A stretch of 64,000 bases of DNA from CAZVWJ01 sp964631325 (GTDB lineage Bacteria; T1Sed10-126), in assembly GCA_964631325.1 (NCBI GenBank), contig CAZVWJ010000004.1, positions 1 to 64,000 on the forward strand. Direction: 5' to 3'. Within the stretch, counting starts at the first letter, position 1, and each line of letters begins with the position of its first letter. Of the stretch, positions 62,483 through 64,000 are shown one piece after another. The position numbers and the translations under genes are program-made. A model generated the notes under the pieces. The model did no database searches and was not told the DNA's origin. It saw only the letters and a program-made list of their open reading frames with translations.

Positions 62483-63106
62483 TCAGATAAAATTTCGCTT
62501 AATTTTTTTCCAGTTTTTCTCTGGCTCTCGAGACCCAAACAAGGCTCTAATTCCTGCGATCCCGGCCGCCCCGGCTGCCAGGCATTCCTCCACTTTTTCC
62601 GGCCCGACTCCACCCAGTGCGAAAACCGGAATTTCAACTTTGCCGGCTACTTTTTTTAATTCTTCGATTCCAGGACATTCTTTAGCAGTGAGATCTGGTT
62701 TGCTCGGGGTTGGAAAGATTGGTCCAAAAGTGATGTAGTCCACCCCTGTTTTTACGGCGTTGATGGCTTCGGTTAGAGTATGAGTTGAGAGTCCGGTCAG
62801 GACTTCATCCCCCGCTATTTTTTTAGATATTTTGTTGCTGAGGGCTGTTTGAGAGAGGTGAATACCATTGGCATTGCTAAGGCGGGCAATGTCCGCCCGG
62901 CTGTTGATCAGTAAATATTGTTTTTCTCCTCGAGTGATTTTTGATAACCAGGCCAGTTTTTGTCGATCAGGTAATTCCTTATCGCGCACCTGAATAGCCG
63001 AAACTCCCAGTTGATAAAGTCTCTGAATTCTGTCCGGTACCGGTTCCGGACAAATGGTTTGTTCACTTATAGCCAGGTATCTAAAAGCCGGTTGATTAGC
63101 TCTCAT
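62483..63106 (-). CDS. thiE: Thiamine-phosphate synthase
   Basis: 207 residues of the ThiE/TenI barrel. LGVSAIQVRDKELPDRQKLAW, LINSRADIARLSNANGIHLSQ, GLSTHTLTEAINAVKTGVDYITFGPIFPTPSKP and FALGGVGPEKVEECLAAGAAGIAGI are family blocks. It couples the thiazole and pyrimidine phosphates. The related TenI protein is hard to exclude, but the Arg-Asp-Lys and Asn-Asp/Arg set fits ThiE. No TPP riboswitch is seen in the upstream region. Confidence 0.82.
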   Translation of the reverse strand: MRANQPAFRYLAISEQTICPEPVPDRIQRLYQLGVSAIQVRDKELPDRQKLAWLSKITRGEKQYLLINSRADIARLSNANGIHLSQTALSNKISKKIAGDEVLTGLSTHTLTEAINAVKTGVDYITFGPIFPTPSKPDLTAKECPGIEELKKVAGKVEIPVFALGGVGPEKVEECLAAGAAGIAGIRALFGSREPEKNWKKIKRNFI

Positions 63107-63146
63107 AAAAATTCTCTCCAGTATTTTACTAATGATAAAAAAATTG

Positions 63147-63345
63147 GTAACTACTCACCTATCCCCCGGCGGGAGAAGGCCTACCCTGCGCATGAACAGG
63201 GTCAGGGTGAGGGGGACATCCCAGCTCTTTCAATAAAATAGCTGGGCTAAGGGGCTTTTTAACCCCTTTTCACCCCCATTTGTGCCTGTCCTGCGTACGT
63301 CAGGATTTCCCCCATCGTGGGGAAAAAGATTAGGTGAGTAGTTAC
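63147..63345. repeat. 199-bp element with perfect 15-bp terminal inverted repeats
   Basis: GTAACTACTCACCTA (63147-63161) is exactly inverted at 63331-63345. Interior hairpins include CCCAGCT/AGCTGGG (about 63220-63246) and AAGGGG/CCCCTT (63249-63268). It also contains GCCTGTCCTGCGTACGTCAG (63284-63303), shared with other repeats here. It fills most of the 363 bp gap between thiE and the wall hydrolase gene. No ORF. MITE-like. Confidence 0.75.
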
Positions 63346-63469
63346 AAAATATGGTCCTTCGTAATTTAGGTTCAATTAAAACCACGATATGTCGATTCTA
63401 ATATACAGGTGTGTATTTGCAAGGTTTGAATGTCTACCTGGAATTTTACTAAAACCTAATTGATCCTAA

Positions 63470-64000
63470 ATGAGCTTTTTTAAAGAGCAGTTTTTATTGT
63501 ATTTTTCAGGGTTAATTTTAGTCTGCAGTCTAACTGCGGGTCAAGCGGCTCAACTGCAGGTAGGAGCCTTTTCCCGGGAAAAAAACGTTCAACAGCGGGT
63601 CCGACTGCTCAAAGATCTTGGGGTGGAGGTTAAGTTGGAGCAAAGTCCGGAAGGATATACTCGGGTGAGGACGGACGAGCTTGATTACCAGCAGAGAATA
63701 AAGGTAGTTAAGCGACTGGAGAAAAAAAGAATTAATTATTTTTTCGTGGATTACATTCCTCCGCCATCGCCTCCGGATAGAACCAGTAAATACGACACAA
63801 ACCTTCAATTCCCACTTCCGGTTGCCCGGGTAAAATCCCGGGTTAAATCTGTGGAAGGGACTCCCTATCGCTGGGGGCGCGAATCCCCGGAAAATGGTTT
63901 TGACTGCAGTGGACTTCTAAAATGGCTGCTTCCTCATCCAAATCTTCCGCGAACCGTTCTTGGAATGCGAAACTGGACCAAAATAATTGAAAAAAATCAA
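63470..64000 (+). CDS. SPOR-like plus NlpC/P60 cell-wall hydrolase (partial, runs off window)
   Basis: 177 codons visible without a stop. A signal peptide (about 1-26, ending TAGQA) precedes a SPOR-like domain: LQVGAFSREKNVQQRVRLLK, GYTRVRTDELDYQQRIKVVK, KRINYFFV. The NlpC/P60 domain begins at GTPYRWGRESPENGFDCSGLL, with the catalytic Cys in DCSG; the His would be outside the window. It would bind septal peptidoglycan and cleave stem peptides. ATG 63470 is the only sensible start. Confidence 0.85.
   Translation, partial: MSFFKEQFLLYFSGLILVCSLTAGQAAQLQVGAFSREKNVQQRVRLLKDLGVEVKLEQSPEGYTRVRTDELDYQQRIKVVKRLEKKRINYFFVDYIPPPSPPDRTSKYDTNLQFPLPVARVKSRVKSVEGTPYRWGRESPENGFDCSGLLKWLLPHPNLPRTVLGMRNWTKIIEKNQ

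Overview
This 64 kb window looks like chromosome from a motile bacterium, probably with a Gram-negative envelope and possibly salt-adapted. I cannot assign a phylum. Gene order is partly Firmicutes-like: gapA-pgk-tpiA-secG, tilS-hpt, cdaA-ybbR-glmM-glmS, and a FliS-type chaperone before flagellin. It also carries genes more typical of Gram-negative lineages (pdxJ, a TruD homologue, a PF08886-type gshA, AlgI/AlgJ-like O-acetylation genes). The core enzymes (GAPDH, PGK, TPI, FliS) are rich in Asp/Glu, which suggests a moderately halophilic cytoplasm; that is an inference.

Region 1 (1 to about 17.9 kb) is visibly AT-rich and encodes surface-polysaccharide functions. It holds four GT4 glycosyltransferases, a formyltransferase/GINT1-like fusion, an MBOAT O-acyltransferase with its SGNH partner, a sulfatase/phosphatase-superfamily enzyme, four sulfotransferase-like proteins, a Wzx-type flippase and an APS-kinase-like protein with a broken P-loop. 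Together these suggest an acetylated and sulfated exported glycan. Region 2 (18.1 to 25.4 kb) holds a small membrane protein, two large paralogous AlkP-superfamily hydrolases (GC-rich), then an AT-rich polytopic membrane protein and a DPM1-like GT2.

Region 3 (25.4 to 35.2 kb) is a mosaic: MITE-like repeats, an orphan tandem-BMC-domain protein, a highly structured non-coding segment, a TPR membrane protein with a very acidic N-terminus, signal peptidase I, a class B PBP, and fliS, a FliT/FlgN-like gene and flagellin. Region 4 (35.2 to 44.3 kb) is the lower-glycolysis operon gapA-pgk-tpiA-secG, followed directly by a complete peptide/nickel-type ABC importer (lipoprotein, two permeases, two ATPases).

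Region 5 (44.3 to 53.3 kb) has a TruD homologue lacking the catalytic Asp, tRNA-Arg(TCG), a divergent CcdA/TlpA-like thiol-redox pair, a CheX-like protein, a radical SAM protein overlapping a Lon-family protease, a stand-alone RAM-domain protein, gshA, and two CAT-anticodon tRNAs behind a near-consensus promoter. Region 6 (53.3 to 62.5 kb) is a long housekeeping run on one strand: tilS-hpt-folP-pilZ-cdaA-ybbR-glmM-pdxJ-glmS. It joins tRNA modification, purine salvage, folate, c-di-GMP and c-di-AMP signalling, and amino-sugar precursor synthesis. thiE converges on glmS, a TIR-flanked element follows, and a SPOR-NlpC/P60 wall-hydrolase gene runs off the end.

The observations most worth a second look are the TruD homologue without its catalytic Asp, the P-loop-less APS-kinase-like protein beside four sulfotransferases, the orphan double-BMC protein, the formyltransferase/GINT1-like fusion, and at least two families of small terminal-inverted-repeat elements that share a motif.
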